A DNA stretch of 64,000 bases, taken from positions 2,443,501-2,507,500 of the forward strand of contig NZ_JAENXS010000001.1 of the NCBI RefSeq assembly GCF_016612535.1, in the 5' to 3' direction. This document shows positions 62,567 to 64,000 of the stretch, one piece after another. Position 1 is the stretch's first letter, and every line of letters starts with the position of its first letter. The notes under the pieces were generated by a model. That model was not told the DNA's origin, searched no databases, and worked only from the letters and a program-made list of their open reading frames with translations. A program made the translations under genes and the position numbers. Source of the DNA: Bradyrhizobium diazoefficiens (GTDB lineage: Bacteria; Pseudomonadota; Alphaproteobacteria; Rhizobiales; Xanthobacteraceae).

Positions 62567-63586
62567 ATGATCACCGCATCCAAGGCCGTCATTGCGTTCT
62601 GCCTGCTCGCGCTGGCCGGCACCGTGCTGGTGATCGGCCCGACCGGGCTGCGCCGCCTGCTGCCGGGCGGGGTGAACACCGAGGTCGCCGCGGTCGCGAA
62701 GCCTGAGGTGAAGGCTGAAGCCAAGGTCGAACCCAAGACCGAGAAGGCCGAAGAACCGAAACTCGCCGCGGTTGCACCACCCGCGCCAGCCGCGTCGCCG
62801 GCTCCCGCGCCCAAAGCGGATGTGAGGCCGGATGCGCTCGCCGAGACCCAGAAGCAGGTCACGGCGCTGGCCGATGTCGCGCCGGTCAAGCCGCAGCCGG
62901 CCATTGCGGACACCGGGCCGCGTTTCGACGTCGCTCGCGTCGACGATTTTGGCGAGGCGGCCGTGATCGCGGGCCAGGCCACGCCGGGCGCGAAGGTCGA
63001 ACTGCTGCGCGACGGCCAGCCGCTCGACAGCGCGGTGGCCGATGCGTCCGGCCAGTTCGTGATGACCCCGCCCAAGCTTCCCGCCGGCAGCTACGAGCTG
63101 ACGCTGCGCGCCAAGGCGCCGGATGGCAGCGTCATGCAATCCAGCCGCACCATGCCGGTGACAATCGCCGAAGCCGCGCCGCCGCCCGCGCGCGTTGCGG
63201 CGGCCGTGAAGCCGGAGGCCAAGCCGGGTGAAAAGCCGCAGGACAAATCGGACGTCGTTGCGTCGCTGCCGGCGCCGCGTCTGGCCGCGGCGCCGATACG
63301 CTCCAGAATGACGGGCACGCCCAAGCCGAGAGCCATGGCGAGGCTGCCGGCGGCGAGTGCCACGGTCGCATCGGCCTCGCCGACCGAGGTCTTCAACACG
63401 CCGCCGGCCGAGGCCGGCGGCAGCCGGGTGATTTCCCGCGGCGACAGCCTCTGGGCGCTGAGCCGTCTCGCTTACGGCGACGGCAACCGCTACGCGGTGA
63501 TCGTCAACGCCAACCGCGACAAGATCCACAATCCCAACCTGATCTATCCCGGCCAGACTTTTGTGATGCCGCAAAAGGCGCAGTGA
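62567..63586 (+). CDS. LysM-domain peptidoglycan-binding protein
   Basis: 339 residues. An N-terminal transmembrane segment (AVIAFCLLALAGTVLVIG) anchors a long Ala/Pro/Lys-rich linker, then an Ig-like domain at about 125-205 (GEAAVIAGQATPGAKVELLRDGQPLDSAVADASGQF) and a second linker. A C-terminal LysM domain at about 288-336 follows (VISRGDSLWALSRLAYGDGNRYAVIVNANRDKIHNPNLIYPGQTFVMP). The protein probably binds peptidoglycan in the periplasm. GC-rich, normal for the region. Confidence 0.9.
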   Translation: MITASKAVIAFCLLALAGTVLVIGPTGLRRLLPGGVNTEVAAVAKPEVKAEAKVEPKTEKAEEPKLAAVAPPAPAASPAPAPKADVRPDALAETQKQVTALADVAPVKPQPAIADTGPRFDVARVDDFGEAAVIAGQATPGAKVELLRDGQPLDSAVADASGQFVMTPPKLPAGSYELTLRAKAPDGSVMQSSRTMPVTIAEAAPPPARVAAAVKPEAKPGEKPQDKSDVVASLPAPRLAAAPIRSRMTGTPKPRAMARLPAASATVASASPTEVFNTPPAEAGGSRVISRGDSLWALSRLAYGDGNRYAVIVNANRDKIHNPNLIYPGQTFVMPQKAQ

Positions 63587-63597
63587 GGCGGTTTGGC

Positions 63598-63727
63598 CTT
63601 CTCCCTCACCCCATTCCTACGGGGTGAGGGGCCCTCGCCGCGAGCGAGATCGTCGAGAGACCTGTACCCCCTCACCCGGATTACATCTGCGATGTGATCC
63701 GACCTCTCTCCGCAAGCGGGGCGAGGT
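63598..63727. repeat. Palindromic repeat (CTTCTCCCTCACCCC type)
   Basis: Copy of the 3210-3358 element: CTCCCTCACCCC and GGGGTGAGGG arms, CGGATTACATC and GATGTGATCCG arms (one mismatch), and CGCAAGCGGGGCGAGG. Lies between the LysM gene and the next gene. Confidence 0.85.
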
Positions 63728-63861
63728 AAAGCGCACGCTCGCCGCGATGACGTCCCTCCGTCGTGCGACGCTTTGACCGTCTCGCCGCGGAACATTTGGT
63801 TCCCTGGCGCGTCTTCTTCATGCGACGTGATGCGCGTTTGGCGCTGGAGGAGGGCCAAAAG

Positions 63862-64000
63862 GTGGTCGGCTCGGTGGTCAACTCACGCTTGGCACTGGCG
63901 GGCGCAGCCCTTGTCGCTCTTCTGGCAGTGCTGTTGCCGAACAGGGCGGAGGCGCAATTCGGACTGCGTGGCGGGCCGCTCGGTGTTGCGCGCTTTGCCG
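63862..64000 (+). CDS. Exported protein, N-terminus only
   Basis: Open to the window edge. GTG 63862 has GGAGGAGGG just upstream and gives a good signal peptide (SRLALAGAALVALLAVLLPNRAEA) followed by QFGLRGGPLGVARFA. An in-frame ATG at 63820 is a possible longer start. Too short to name a family. Confidence 0.55.
   Translation, partial: MVGSVVNSRLALAGAALVALLAVLLPNRAEAQFGLRGGPLGVARFA

Overview
The window looks like a chromosomal segment of a Bradyrhizobium-type alphaproteobacterium. It has high GC, rhizobial gene orders (rplU-rpmA followed by obgE and proB-proA), many FixL/FixJ-like and Crp-like regulators, orphan Bug receptors, and at least seven kinds of palindromic intergenic repeat of the type common in Bradyrhizobium. 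The genus is inferred from protein resemblance, not from a search.

1-11.7 kb is largely core: proA (cut by the window edge), proB, obgE, a MaoC-like hydratase, a DMT permease, a GNAT enzyme, rpmA, rplU (with a strong promoter and an attenuator-like leader hairpin) and a ROK protein that appears circularly permuted. A Bug receptor and a sulfatase/phosphonate-monoesterase sit between obgE and proB. 11.6-15.2 kb starts at a tRNA-Ser(CGA) and carries a small, visibly AT-richer accessory block: a secreted ClpP-fold protein, a lipoprotein and two toxin-antitoxin pairs, one with a clear operator palindrome.

15.4-36.5 kb is a signalling region: a degenerate EAL protein, a LuxR-HTH protein carrying a FixL-like dimerisation segment without its histidine, an Hpt protein, tandem Crp-like genes (one broken by an internal deletion), a cheA(hybrid)-cheW-cheY-cheR-PilZ cluster without cheB or receptor, four further response regulators and two large hybrid sensor kinases. 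The kinases are tandem paralogues. The shorter one lies directly behind a copy of the promoter region of the response-regulator/kinase operon, which suggests duplication followed by deletion.

36.6-43.7 kb is a catabolic unit: an FCD-type GntR repressor diverges from an ABC importer, an IlvD/Edd-type sugar-acid dehydratase, an RraA-type aldolase and an exported SMP-30 lactonase. A perfect 26-bp palindrome lies between them. The genes suggest that a lactone is opened in the periplasm, the acid is imported, dehydrated and then cleaved or decarboxylated.

43.9-64 kb holds oligopeptidase B, a serine-glyoxylate-type aminotransferase, a nuclease-fold protein with an altered active site, a large unknown protein, a caspase-fold protein lacking both catalytic residues, an orphan HlyD-like adaptor and a frameshifted lactonase. 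Next come a decay zone (chemoreceptor tail, GMC oxidoreductase head), an NmrA/LysR divergent pair, a possible stand-alone DnaA domain-I protein, rpsU, a GGDEF-EAL enzyme, a LysM protein and the start of an exported protein.
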